From: Elysia chlorotica
Lineage: Eukaryota > Mollusca > Gastropoda > Plakobranchidae
Direction of reading: 5' to 3'
NCBI GenBank assembly: GCA_003991915.1
Contig: RQTK01000432.1
Coordinates: forward strand, 343,406 to 407,405
Length of the DNA stretch: 64,000 bases
Both the position numbers and the translations under genes were made by a program. Positions 40,601-53,015 of this stretch are shown here, piece by piece; position 1 is the first letter of the stretch; each line of letters starts with the position of its first letter. The notes beneath the pieces are model-generated. The model was given only the letters and a program-made list of their open reading frames with translations, did no database searches and was not told the origin of the DNA.

Positions 40601-43547
40601 TCAACACCACTGAAATTGATTTATTCAATGCGTAGGTATTTTTTTTAATTTCCTCCTGGGAGGGGACTTTCTTTCATACAACCTTGCTTACAGTCTAACA
40701 GAATGGCTTAGGTCTATCATTTTAATAGGAAAGACACTTCAGTTCGATTTGTGAGCCAACCAGGGTGAATCAGGCACAAGTCGGAAATTTGACTTTTTGA
40801 GTTATTGTTAGTGTGCTAAATAGAATCAAATGCACTTTGAAAGGTTGAAAGAATTATAAGACAGGTCTTATTTTTTATAGAACATTCAAAATTAGTTACC
40901 AAGTTGGTGGGGAGGGGGGGGGGGGGGGATTCTACTGTATGTTTTGTTTTTTTAATCGTATTTTGTTTTCCTAAATACTGCTTTTTTTAACCTTTTGGTG
41001 TTTTTTTTTTCTATCGCTTCTAACCTCTTATGCTAAAATGTTATACGCAACATTAGTTATTAGATTTTCCCATGTCTCTACACATCTGTACCCTAGCTTT
41101 CAATATTTGCATCTGCTTGTTTTGTCATGTCTTCATTCTGCATGGTTCTTAAAAAAAAAAATTTAAAAAGAAAAGGAAAACCTAGGTTTAGCCAGATGAT
41201 TTCTCATGTTATGTTACACTTATTAAAGATGTGTATGCTTGTTTCCTTTCCAGTCTCCATTTGGCATGACTGCGGAATACGCCCACCCAGCAGAAACCTT
41301 GAGTGAGTCTGAGCTGACTGCCCAGTGATCGTCCCTGGTCTTGTTGATACAGATAGGGATTTTGTTGCGTTTTGGACTACCTATCAATATTATAAAATAC
41401 ATGATAGGAAAGGAATAGCACTTTTATACAGGTCTAAATAGATGTGAATATGCTTACATATATGAGAATGATTACTGCCTATTAGTATTATAAAATACAT
41501 GATAGGAAAGGAATAGAAGTTTATACAGCTCTAAATAGATGTGGGTATGCTTAGAGCGATCAGAATGTATTTCTCTGTCACATACAAAGGAAATGCTTTT
41601 GGTCACTGTCATCAAATTCGGGGCCTTAAAAATGTAAATGTGGAGTTTGAATTTTTTAAATTTTTTTAATATATATTGGTTCTCAGACACCAGTGAACTC
41701 TAAAATATATATCTTGTCCTACATTTCTGCACCAAATTATTTGAAAGTTGTAAAACAAAAGTAGAATCTCTATGTGTGCAAAATTATAAGATAACCATCC
41801 CTTTATATAAACTAAGGTGGAGGCACCAATTCCCTTTTTTTTACTTTACCGACACTATTCAATACTAGACTTTTGATAAAATAAACTTTTAGGTTTTCCT
41901 CAAGAGGTTTGCATGTAACGGATTCCACTGCATGTATTTATATGGTTTTTCAAAATTATAATGATGGATTTTAAAGAAAATAGTGATATGTTTAACTTGT
42001 CTAACTACTATTCACCCAGTTCTGGGCATGGGCTTCTTCTGGGGCATCCTGCTGCTGGCCAACCACTTTATCATCCTGTGGCTCTGGGTTTCTGTGCGCC
42101 TGTTAGAGACCATTGACGTGCACAGCGGGTACGACATCCCCTACCTGAACGTGTTCCACCTCATTCCTTTCTACGGAGGTAAGGCGTGGGTTTCATGAGG
42201 GATAAAAATAATCCATTTCCCATCACACCTCATATGTGTAATACGCATTGATATTCTGTTGTGTTAGCACACCTATGCATTGAAATGCACACTTCACATT
42301 GCTAACTAATGAATATCAAAGCTTTTAGCTTTTGTTTGTTCTAAAAAATTCTCAAAGATAGTGCACATGCAAAGAATTGGCCTTGAATCATGCGACATGA
42401 AAAGGTGAATCAACTCACATAGGACTTAAACTGCCGCTGTTGCAGGTAGTTTCGATGTACTCCCTTTGTAATTTCAAGCAACGCATGCAGAAAGCATCAA
42501 AATAACAAAACAAAAAATGTTATCCTTTCTCTCAAATGTTTCAGGGAAGGGAGCTTATAATAGCTATCATCTTTTTTTTTCCACTTTTGATGTAAAGTGA
42601 AAGGGTTTTTTTTTTTTAGGAGGATCGTTGTGTCTTTGCTCCCTATCACTGACAGTAGTGGATTGATATTGTTTAAAGAAAATTGTTCATGGTGCATTTG
42701 AGCATTTTTAGGTTCATATGGCTTCAAACACATTCTCTGGACCTAAATTCATAGCTCAGCAAGTACTATCACAAAGACAACTTCTAAAATATAAGATTGT
42801 TTCTGATAGACTTCAGGTATTTTATTTGGAGATGGATAAGTCGCATGTTTTAGAAATACTTAGTGAGACTGTATAAAAGATAGCATCACAACCAGAATTT
42901 AAATGTATTGGATGTTATGCCTTTCCTGGCTCTGCCATTTGCTGAAGCAAACTGAGTTGTAGACAATATTATTAGTTCCTGTGCATCAAATCACAGATGT
43001 GTAGAAATGAGATAGAACGGGTAAAAAAAATTATGGTTCATTGTACCAGGCAGATTGAATTCAGCTTACACTGACGCCAAGTTGAATTCTCTAAACTGGC
43101 TCTCTTTGGTCCTTGGGACCTCATTTTATTGTTTTTGATTAGTCTTAAATAATGGGGCAAATAATTCATTGTTTTAGTTAGGCATCTGTGCTGAGTATTG
43201 AGACAGAAAATTGCCACTGAATCCATACCTATGTATTATAATAAACGTTGTACTGTGATGAAGACAGACAACAGGTTAACCTAAAGTCATGTCAAGTAGG
43301 TGGTAAAATATCAAATATAAATTTTTACGGGACTTGGCAAGAAGCAAGTGTTGAGCCTGGCAAGTAGTTTGTGATCATCCTATTATTTCTTCCAACAGGT
43401 TCAAAGTTTCATGACTTCCACCATTACAACTTCAACGGGAACTACTCGTCAACATTTACATGGTGGGACAAAATCTTCGGCACAGACAGTCAGTACAAGG
43501 AATACTGTGCTAAGCTGGAAGCAAGCAAGGCCAAGAAAGGACAGTAG
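37626..43547 (+). CDS. MSMO1: Methylsterol monooxygenase 1 (C-4 methylsterol oxidase)
   Basis: An ER membrane di-iron oxygenase that oxidises the C-4 methyl groups of sterol intermediates. Eight exons: 37626-37787, 38495-38572, 38920-38991, 39555-39631, 40352-40478, 41254-41302, 42020-42178 and 43399-43547 (TAG at 43545). All junctions keep frame; product 290 aa, close to the 293 aa of the human protein. The fatty-acid-hydroxylase histidine boxes are complete: H148xxxH152 (HYFLH), H165xxHH (HKVHH) and H246xxHH (HDFHH). [20 protein letters not shown] and [16 protein letters not shown] are strongly conserved family blocks. The C-terminus KKGQ fits the dilysine KKxx ER-retrieval signal. The start could be either of two adjacent ATGs (37626 or 37629). 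It looks intact. Confidence 0.97.
38200..38312 (-). repeat. Possible very old SINE-A copy
   Basis: The right end (TTGGATCACTGTCCCC) and the GGATTTGAGGCCCTGCA block resemble the head end of the SINE (TTGGACCACCGCGCCCC and GGATTCGAACTCGGGA) in the right order. It is too diverged to be sure. Confidence 0.3.
40205..40310 (+). repeat. tRNA-like SINE fragment
   Basis: A GGTAGCTCAGCAG (A-box-like) stretch and a GAGGTTAGAATCTC (B-box-like) stretch about 45 bases later, in the MSMO1 intron just before exon 5. The stems do not close as a tRNA, so it is probably a decayed tRNA-derived SINE. Confidence 0.4.
41364..41550 (+). repeat. Tandem duplication in MSMO1 intron 6
   Basis: ATTATAAAATACATGATAGG and the following 50 bases occur twice, at about 41370-41460 and 41485-41550, with few changes. 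No coding content. Confidence 0.7.
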
Positions 43548-46500
43548 GGGGCTTTGACTCTGGTTATGTCCACCAACAGATGAAATCAAAATTTGCTACT
43601 TTGGGCGGTTTGCTATCTAGATAAACTATAGAAAGATGTTGCAGCAAAGAGGGTATGAAGTAAACCATTTTATACTGGAAGCAAATATAGATAGAAAGGT
43701 GGGTTTTCCTAAATACATGTGCTGTATGTGATAAAATATAAAATGTAAACTAGGAATAATATGAAATGTTGAAGAAATATTTAAACCCTTTTAAAGACAA
43801 CTAGTCAAAAATAGGTAGCATTTGTTAAAAAATATACCCCTAAGAAAATTTTTGAAATATTGTGACGTACTGGGGAAAAAAATAGTGAGTATGAAATGAT
43901 GGTAGTCTTCTGTTGAGCGTATGAGGCACCTGATTTTTGTTGAATAGATCGAACTCATTTATTTTCGCTTAATGTCTGCCCAGGAGAAAAAAGGGAAGCC
44001 CCTGTGCTATATGTTAACTGCCATCTTCCATCATTGGTTCCCCACATGAAAAGGGAGAATTTTAATTCTTTACCCAATCTAGATGTACAGGAGTTTATAG
44101 ATATTTTGTAGATTTTTAGCACACATCTGAAAATTACTTATAGAGGGCCAGGTGAATTGTGTCGTTATAAAAAGAAATTATGTAAATAAACTTTATAGCG
44201 TAATACCTATCAATAAATTCACCAAAAAATACTTTGCATGGTTACTGTTGTTACTAAAGGTTTGAGGACTTTGAAACCTCTACAAATTGCTTTCTGTTTC
44301 TGTCTTCTTTTTTTATCATCTTTGGGTTTCCGTTGATGTTTTAGTTCTTTTTTTTTTTTTTTAATAAAATATCTTTTCTCTTCTCAACATAAAACCTCAA
44401 CTACTGGATAAAGTTGCCATGGCCTACTTGTAAGTTTTGTGCCAGATTTACGTCTGTAAAGCTGAATGCGACTTAAAATGAATAGTGCCATATTAATATC
44501 AATGTTCATAAAATAATATTAGGTTCTTCAAAAACAGATATTGTGTCTGTGATCAATAGCAAACTAGAATATTGAGCAAGAGGTCCAACAGTCTAATCTA
44601 GTCTGATCTCCCAGTCTCTGTATAGGATCTCTCATTGAACCTAGGCAAAGTAAAATTAATCAGATTTTAATGTTTATTTTCTCTGTCTCTTTACTTGATT
44701 TTTGTATGGTTACTTATCAGTTGCTTTAAAACCCTTGTATATTTTTGCTGATTTTTGTATGGTTACTTATCAGTTGCTTTAAAACTTGTGTATATTTCTG
44801 CTGCTTTGAGCAGTGATGCTAATTTTTTGTAAATTTATGGATTTTCAGTATTAAAAAAAATGTTGGCAGATCATTGTTCAGTACAGGTCTGTCAAGGGGT
44901 TATGTATTGTGGTTCAATTTGCTTTGCCATTTTACACGAAAAAGTTCAGTAATAATGATCCAGTTGGCATCAGTGTATGACTTTGAGCATATCTTGTTTT
45001 TTTTGTAATAGAACCTGCATAATGAAAGCTTAAATTAAAGTGGTAATGTTTATGACCCCTGTAATTTTCTCACGCGAGCAGCTGATTTAAATTTTGTACC
45101 TGACGAGGACATTGTATTCTGTAGGGCTGTGTGGAATTGTGATACACATTTGTCTGCCAGAATTTTCTAATTGTTTACATTTTACATACCACAAAAAAAT
45201 TGTGTAAATATGAAATTTTGCTCATTAGGTGTTAGTTTAAATTAGTTTGCCAATTTGTTTCCCTCTTCTCATTGTATTGGTTTTTTTTACAGGTCTTTAG
45301 TTACTTACAACATATTAACACAAAGTAGTTGTATTTTTAGTACTTTTGTTTTGTTGGTTTTTTGGTTTTTTTGTTGGTATTCATGTGAGCAGAAATCCAG
45401 ATTTTTTTTTTAATCCTGTTGATCAAAGTTTTATATTAAAAGAATATAATTTTACTTCAAAAGAATATAATTTTAATTCTTTATAGTATTCTATACTCAT
45501 GCACTTAAAAGTTTGGAAGACCAAAGATAAACTATGTCTTTTTTAACAAAGCAAAATAGCCTAAGATGATTTTTTTTTAATAAAATTAAGTATGTTTGCA
45601 ATAAATTTTTTGTTTATATTATGCATGTTTTGAACATTGATTTTTTTTTTTTCATCAATCACTTGACTTAGTTGGTTGTAATTTGTAGCACTGGAATGTT
45701 TAATTTCAATTTTTACAATTAACATTTTCTTTTCTTTTTAAGAGGGGGGTTATTTGGCAAGTGTGTTGAGGAGATTATTAAGTCAACTCAGTGTGGAACT
45801 TTAGTTGTAACAGTTGACTTGATGCAAAGAAGTCGCCGTATAGGATCCCCCGGAGAGAGGGGGAGAATTCTCTCCCTCCCTCTATAGAGAACTGATGCAA
45901 AGAATTGATCCTGTGTGAACTCACAACATATTTATAGTTTTGTCAGTTCAGTGTTTGAGTACACTTAGTCTTAACAAGATTCCTTGTTTTGATTTTAATG
46001 AATCAGTCGCAGATTTAACTGTTATTTCTATTTAAATGTTGAATACCTCAGATTTTTTAAATACATTGTTACTGGTTTCAGTGTACTTGCAATAATTGTT
46101 TGCAAAGACTTTTTTTTTTTAAGTTTTACTTAGGCACTCTTGTTTTCAGATTTTATATAGCGTGTGACATAATTTTTGTTGTTGTTTTTGTTGTAAGTCT
46201 GGCTTGTATTAATACTTAATAAAAAGTTTTTAAAAGCTAATTTTGATTTCTGTCGAGCATTGTTTTTGTGGGGTTTTTTTATAATGTGTTGTAATTTACC
46301 ATTTTATTTCTGTCAATTTTGTGCCTCACAGAGCTAAATGAGTTCAATAAGGCTATGTCCTGATGTGTAGGAGGTCAGAGGTTTAAATCCAAGTTTTGAA
46401 CCTGATTATGATATATAAACAATGCATCAATTTTGGACGAATACATGTACTTCTTCACAGATAAACCTGTATGATATAAATACATAATAATACACTTATT

Positions 46501-47002
46501 ATACTCCCAAAATTATCCACTTCCCACATTTAAAACCATTTCATTCACACAGTCATGACTCGTCTTACCAGATATTGCTTGGCATGAATGGCAAGGTTCA
46601 GTCCCCAATATTGAAGTTCATCTTCCGGAGACATAACCATTAACAGAAATTCATGACTAAAAAAAAAAGTTATTTGCCCTTTGCATTAGACTTTAAATAT
46701 ACATGTATTTGAAAACATAGGTCTATTAGATAATGAAGTACAAAGTTACTTTCAGTCGAAAATCTCATGGGATAGAAATAGAATTTTATTCTTTTAATAG
46801 GACTTCAGTAAATACTGCTACTTGCTAGCCTTCAGATCAGAGCATACCAAAAAACAACTTGTTAAAAAACGAGGCTATATAATCATAGACTTCCCATCAT
46901 CACATCAATACTGGTAGCCTACTAATTTCTCACACCATCAGGAAAGGCAAGTCCCACCTTTCATGCAATAGACACACTCGAGTTAAGACAGGATGCATTA
47001 AT
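43548..47002. other. MSMO1 3' UTR and intergenic DNA
   Basis: AT-rich, no exons found. Candidate AATAAA signals lie at 44185-44190 and 46218-46223. A 53-bp tandem duplication (GGTTACTTATCAGTTGCTTT in both units) spans about 44697-44802. Confidence 0.5.
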
Positions 47003-47016
47003 AGGTAATTAGGATA

Positions 47017-47267
47017 GTTGAGTTGAGTTGGTTTTAACGTCCAACATCAGCACTATATAGGCTATATTGTGGATGGGCCCCAAGACGGACGTCTGCCAAT
47101 TGTATGTGCTGCCACACACGTGACAGCGCGGGGATATCATGACTCTTGTCTCAGTCGGTCACATTATACTGACACCGACCCAACCAGTAGGGAACGCAAC
47201 CGCCAGGATTCGAACTCGGGACCTTTTGCGACGGAAACCGATGTTCTACCCTGGGCCACCGCGCCCC
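47017..47267 (-). repeat. SINE-A, full length with 13-bp target-site duplication
   Basis: A complete copy with (AACTC)n tail at left and tRNA-like head GGGGCGCGGTGGCCCAGGGT at right on the minus strand. Direct repeats AGGTAATTAGGAT (47003-47015) and AGGTAATTAAGAT (47268-47280). Confidence 0.9.
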
Positions 47268-47383
47268 AGGTAATTAAGATACAAGTAAAGATAAACTAAC
47301 AGAGCATGAAGACAATGAAAAGAAAAAAAAGATATTCCTTTTTGATACGAGAAAATGTAATTATTCACCCCCTCCCTCTCTCT

Positions 47384-47390
<7 letters not shown>

Positions 47391-47449
<59 letters not shown>

Positions 47450-47535
47450 GTGCCCCATGAAGTTACAACCACAGAACAGTAGAAAGTAGAATGTGCCCCA
47501 TGAAGTTACAACCACAGAACAGTAGAAAGTAGAAG
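47391..47535. repeat. (CT)n microsatellite and 43-bp tandem duplication
   Basis: CT run 47391-47447, followed by two copies of a unit containing TGTGCCCCATGAAGTTACAA (starting at about 47449 and 47492). Confidence 0.9.
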
Positions 47536-47647
47536 GCAGTAGCAATGCACAATGTAACAACTGCTAGTTTTCGCAATTTTAAAGAAAATTGAACATCACG
47601 TATCTCAAATGTTTATAAAAATTAATAATATTTCTGCCTGTCTCGTT

Positions 47648-47785
47648 GTTGAGTTGAATTAACGTCCAACATCAGCACTATATATGCTATATTTTGTACG
47701 GACCTCAAGACTGGCGTCTGACAATTATATGTACTGCCACACACGAGACAGGGCGTGGATACACATTTAACTGAGACCGACCCAT
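47648..47785 (-). repeat. SINE-A partial copy
   Basis: Has the GTCCAACATCAGCACTATAT core and the TGCCACACACGAGACAGGGC block, then stops; the tRNA-like head is missing. Confidence 0.75.
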
Positions 47786-47789
47786 ATGT

Positions 47790-48240
47790 CTTTTATCTTT
47801 ATTTGTTGAGGACAAACTTGATTCATTCCATAGACGTCAACTCAGAAGAGTCTTGGGAATCCACTACCCAACGAAAATCTCAAACACATCCCTCTACAAA
47901 AAAATGTGCAGAAACCCCCATTTCAATACAAACCCTTCAATCCCGGTGGAGACTTTTTGGACATATCCTGAGAAGAGATACATCAATACCAGCTAATGCA
48001 TCAATGTCATACTACTTTTCCGAGACACAAAAGAGAGGAAGGGGCAGACCAACAACAACGCTCCCGATAACCTTAAACAATGACCTTAAAAAGTTAGAAG
48101 ACAAGAGTTTAAAACTCACAACAGCAACAGATCTAGAAAAAATACGCACTAAAGCAGAAGATAGACAAGGGTGAAAAACTTTTACCGCAGAATTGATGAA
48201 AACAGCCGAAGCTGCGAGATCTGTTGACCACACTGGCGAA
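47790..48240 (+). mobile_element. LINE reverse transcriptase C-terminal fragment
   Basis: One frame reads LDSFHRRQLRRVLGIHYPTK then ISNTSLYKK; after a frameshift another reads RWRLFGHILRRDTSIPANA, KRGRGRPTTTLPITL and LEKIRTKAEDRQG. This order is typical of the post-RT region of non-LTR elements. Broken and 5' truncated; different sequence from the copies at 22608 and 27540. Confidence 0.7.
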
Positions 48241-48268
48241 AGGCTCTAAGTCAGTAAGTCACTTATTT

Positions 48269-48480
<212 letters not shown>

Positions 48481-49542
48481 TAATCATTTATATATTTTCT
48501 TTATCTATATATCTATTCCTCAGATAGTTGCGATTCTAACTTGAAACTTTTGCCAAATCACAACTTTGCAACTTGTTCGCTTTTTTTAAAAGATAATTTA
48601 GAAACTGAAAAACAAAAGCCCAAATTCTCCCTCGGTCACACACAGCTAGACGAACAGACGGACTGAGTAGAGCTGGGGAGAGGGGGGGGGGTCTATAACT
48701 GGATCTATAGTAATTAGTAGCAAATAGTTATCTCTGAGCCTTTCAATTTTTTTTCTGGAAAACTGGAAAAGCACTGGCTCAAAGTCAAATCATATGCACG
48801 ACCCCAGAGACACTCTATAGGCCTTAATCCCGATATAAAAAACATCACACTGAGAATAATGAATAAAGTGAGGCAATTAATGAATTATCGGCGAAGTCCA
48901 GCTGCATTTTCTAAGGAAAAAAAAAACATCGAAAAGTTCATTAGTTGAAATGATGGATGATAAGATGTGGCACGGGCACAGCTTAACTAGAGTCGACATA
49001 CAGACTTTTTAAAATTATTCTAATTAAAGAGATCTAACTTACACCTCAGATGGTTTTCCTTGATTCTTAATAAATGATGAAAATCATTTCCCCTCTATTT
49101 GTTCATCCCATTATGGGCGCATCTTTTTTTTTTTTTTTTGTTTCTTGTAGCAAAAATGTGTCAGTAAAAAAAGGAACATGAAAAACACAATTTGGGCTTT
49201 GTTTTGTTTAAATCTTTAAAGAAGTTAAAGCAATAAGTTTGCTGCAACTATTTACCTTTTGGCTGCAACTTTTTTGCAGCTTTTGCACCTTCGAATTACA
49301 AATTTCGGCTGAAACAGATTTGCTCTGTATATATACTTGTGCATGGCAGTACTTATAGCCAGTGTAAGCTAAGAAAATAGAGAGTTTCGGATCACTGTTG
49401 CCGTCATCGGCATTTTCGACCAAGACTAGGCATTTTGACACCCACTTGTAGAATCTCTCTGTCTGTGTTTGATGTCTGACTCACTCCGTGATTGCCTAAC
49501 TCTGTCTGTCTGTCTGTCTGTCAATCTCTCTCTTTCTCTCTC

Positions 49543-49577
<35 letters not shown>

Positions 49578-50020
49578 GTCTCTCACACACACACAAATGA
49601 TTAATTTAGAAACAGTCTTCACAACCAGACCTTCATAAACCAATTTACTGCATTGCACTCCGAGTCCGAATACATTCTTTAGGAATATTACACCATTCAA
49701 CCCAGTGTTTTACGGCCCCACTGGAAACGCCCCCTTTGTTTTCCATCATTTCTCACCCCAATGCAAAGAGTGTTTCCGCTGATTCCAAACGATTCATGTC
49801 GACTCTTTCGGGAGTTAAATAACTATCTGCTAAGTTTCCATCTGATGCTTTAAAGTAGGGGCGTGTTTTGCCTTCGCTTTGGTCACGTTTTCTCTACTAA
49901 ACGTACTATGTAATTCTTGCTAGGTAAAATGAACCTAGTCCATCATGATTGTATCTGTTAGTTAGCGTCAGTCTCTTTGCACAAGGAAAGCTTGGCTAAA
50001 AATTTCCGTACTTGATCTAG
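48481..50020. other. Intergenic, no gene seen
   Basis: No exon, RNA gene or known mobile element recognised. Short CT/GT simple repeats occur near 49500-49580. Confidence 0.4.
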
Positions 50021-50104
50021 GACCGTAAGTACAACGCCGAAGTAGCTTACGAACACGAAGGTTCACGACGATGTGTAAGCTACGGCGACGTTGTACTTAC
50101 GGTC
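50021..50104. repeat. Near-perfect hairpin, 30-bp arms
   Basis: Arm 50021-50050 (starts GACCGTAAGTACAACG) pairs with 50075-50104 (ends GTTGTACTTACGGTC) at 27 of 30 positions, with a 24-base spacer. More GC-rich than its surroundings. Could be a small foldback element or an expressed hairpin. Confidence 0.85.
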
Positions 50105-50683
50105 CCTACATATGGACGCTATTGCGCTAGAGTTGGGAAATCATCAGCCTCACGCCCATTTGACTCAAGGTTTTTGTCAGGTGGACTTGACATGGCGGTG
50201 CAGAAAAAACATTACTTTTGCAAGAGCAGTACTGCATAAGACATTACCTATGAAAAAATATGATAAAATGCAATGTATTCATATCATAAGCAAATGAATA
50301 GCATAGGTTTCTTTTGAATATTAGATAGGAGTGTGTTTGGTTAAGTTTTTCCTTAAAACATTCCAAAAAAAAAATTATTGTTTCCATAACGTGTGACTTT
50401 TCTCAGATCTGTGTCTTAACATCTAAGTAACATCAGACAGACTTTCCTAATATAAAATAGGTGTAAAAGTTTGTATGCCTTAAGTTTTGTTTTTCGATTT
50501 AGCTTTAACTAGTAAATAGGCCTACTAAAAACAATTAAGTAATTTTCATATTGTTTTTAACTGCCTGGCGTGATACAGGGAGTGGCGTAACATAGACAGT
50601 TTTTCTTTTAATTTTCAGGACATAGAGTATCCATTCGGTTTGCCAATTAGTTTTACTTTAAAATGTTAATTACTGTCAAAGTA

Positions 50684-50880
50684 GTTGAGTTGAGTTAATT
50701 CAACGTCTGACAATTTTTATGTGCTGGCACACACGAGACAGGGCGGGAATACATGTGCACCATGACTCCTGTCTCAGCCTGTTACACTAAACTGACACCG
50801 ATCCAACCAGTAGAACTCGAACCACAGTCCTCCTGCGTCGGAAGCCGATGTTCTAACTTCTATCCCAGGGCTGCCGATAC
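50684..50880 (-). repeat. SINE-A copy with internal deletion
   Basis: Has the (AACTC)n tail, TCTGACAATTTTTATGTGCT, and head blocks, but the ATATAGGC core between the tail and the TCTGACAA block is missing. Confidence 0.75.
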
Positions 50881-51029
50881 CCCCCCCCTCCCCTTAAAAA
50901 AAGTACTGTTAAAACCTTTGTATGAAGTTTGTGACAGATGATTCTAGGTTTATGGGATTACGAGAGCGAGCGATAGAGAGATGGGGATAGAAAGATAGAT
51001 AAAAAGATAAATGGAGAGATAGATAGATA

Positions 51030-51036
51030 GGTAGAT

Positions 51037-51100
<64 letters not shown>
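51030..51100. repeat. (GA)n microsatellite
   Basis: GATA/GTAGATA repeats grade into about 60 bases of uninterrupted GA. Confidence 0.95.
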
Positions 51101-51102
<2 letters not shown>

Positions 51103-51690
51103 ATCTGACCAAAATTACAATACACCCATATTGGTATTATTGCATTGGATCTAGTATCTGTGACAATACACTATCTGAGGATCGAATCATCGAGGGTTGT
51201 AGCCTACATCGGTCTGGTTTAGTCAAGACGATTCATGCAATGGGTTAACGAGACATCAACTGGGACAGAGCGCGCCAAAACAGAACAAAGACAACCTATT
51301 TTCTCTCGCGGGTCAGCAAACACGTGTGGGGCACGTGTACTTTTCCGTTTTCCCTGACAAGTGACATCAACTGACTCGTTCGTTCTTGAAAAGCCAGCAC
51401 AGTTGTGTTCGTGTGTAAGTTACCATGGCTAGCTGAAATTGAAACTCAAGAATGGTAAATAATTGTCAAATGTAATCAAACTAGATCTATGATCTTTGGG
51501 GCGGAGCGAAAAGTCACTATGATAGTCTTTGTTCTCCGAAAACGGAAAAAAACCCAGCCCTAACGCTAAAATACGTCATAAGTCAAGGACGAAGATTTTG
51601 GTCTAGAAATAATCCTTATCTAACCACAACCGGAAATTGTAATTTGAGTCATATTTTATTCTTTTCTAAGCGTCCCACATGTGACCTTTA

Positions 51691-51836
51691 CGAGAATATT
51701 CGTTGCCACTGACGCTATTTCGATCACATGACGATATTGACCAATGACAACCTGAGTTTCCCTAATCATATCTAAATATAACGCTTCTAGAACCTTCGCG
51801 ATGTAAAATTTCGTCACATCCGCTTCTAAACCATCC
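51691..51836 (+). promoter_or_regulatory. Heat-shock-type promoter with perfect HSE
   Basis: A textbook heat-shock element TTCtaGAAccTTCgcGA (three full alternating units plus half of a fourth) lies at 51785-51801. A second inverted pair GAAtaTTC lies at 51694-51701, and a CCAAT box at 51741-51745. A TATA-like AAATATAA lies at 51774-51781, just before the main HSE. Heat-shock factor binds such arrays; the controlled gene is not identified. Confidence 0.6.
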
Positions 51837-51959
51837 TCTTTTACTCCTCGCCTCCCTCTCCGGCGTGTTCAATTTCACACAAACTAGCAGTTGCGGCAGC
51901 TCGTAGAGTCCTAACAGTCAATAAATTTTAGTTCAGCCAACTACAAGAACATTTCAAAG
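51837..51959 (+). other. Probable noncoding first exon with strong splice donor
   Basis: After the HSE the sequence becomes less AT-rich and ends in CAAAG|GTAAGA at 51959/51960, a consensus donor. No start codon opens a useful frame before it. Several HSP90 and HSC70 genes have a noncoding first exon of this size, but the coding exons are not visible, so the gene cannot be named. The exon start is a guess. Confidence 0.45.
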
Positions 51960-52565
51960 GTAAGAACACGATATTCGGCAGTATTCTAGATCTAGGTAAC
52001 GATTAGAGTATCTAGATTTTAGATCTTGAATTTACAGTATATGGGCCCGTACGCAGCTCTGCGTTAGCTTAGTACTAAATCTAGATCTAGATAGATATAA
52101 AATCTAGATTCTAGATCTGGTAGTTCAAGTAGCTCTCAGAGCGCTAAGTTTGGTGCAACTGGTAACCTCACTTACAGTAGAACTAGACTCAAAGAAAACC
52201 CTACATTCAACAAACAATTTGGATTAGCAAGATAGAACTAGAAATGTTTGTGTGTGGTTTGGAAAAAAAAGGCAAAGGGTTGAAGATCGATCAGAGAAGG
52301 TGAACTGAAATTCCCCAAGGCCTTGGGGCAACAGGCTTTGCAATGGGTAAAAGTATTCAATCATTGCGTCAGTTTTTTCCCTTTAGCGGCCATCTTAGTA
52401 TGGGTTTGGTGGGCGGTGCAAGTGGGCAATTTTTCTGTTCATGGTAAGGCATTCACACTTTATTACCTTTACCACCACTCTTGCTCTTCCTTCTTGCTAT
52501 CACCTCATGCTCATATTCCATCGGTTCATCCCGCCTTCACCTTATCGTCCTCACCCTGTTTTTCC

Positions 52566-52735
52566 GGATGGGCTTGGGGGCCCTGGGTTAGAACTTCCCG
52601 ACGCTGAAGGTTCAAGCCCTGGTTATTTCGCCCCTCACTGTTTGATTTGGCTGAGACTGGAGTCTTGGTATCTCCGCCCTTTCTCATGTGTAGCAGCACT
52701 TAAAATTGTCAGAAGTCAGTCTCAGTGCTGGTTTT
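52566..52735 (+). repeat. tRNA-derived SINE, second family
   Basis: A-box-like TGGGGGCCCTGGGTTAG followed by a perfect B box GGTTCAAGCCC at 52609-52619, then a non-tRNA body. Orientation + and sequence differ from SINE-A. Confidence 0.6.
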
Positions 52736-52739
52736 AAAT

Positions 52740-52975
52740 CAATTGCCCTTCCCCCTCCTGTCTCTCTGCCTTCACTTCCTTCTCATGTTCCTCTGCCTGC
52801 ACCTCCTCCTGTTCTTCCTCTTGTCCGTCCGCTTGTACCTCCTGCTCTTCTTCCACCTGCACCATCTACACTCTTCCTACCGCTCCTGCTCTCCCCCTCC
52901 CCCTGCTTCTTTCCCATCCTGCTCTTCCTCTGCATGCACCTCCGCCTTTCTCATCTTCCTGTTCCAACTCTACTG
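52740..52975. repeat. Pyrimidine-rich degenerate minisatellite
   Basis: Variants of CCTGCACCTCCTGTTCTTCC recur with drift. The Leu/Pro/Ser-rich frames crossing it have no domain character and look like products of the repeat. Confidence 0.5.
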
Positions 52976-53015
52976 TGGGATATCAGGCCCAAAGGCTTTA
53001 ACAAATTTTTTCGGG

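Noticed and set aside
45840..45895. Hairpin around GGGGAGAATTCTCTCCC
   Set aside because: Short and purine/pyrimidine-rich; expected by chance in simple sequence.
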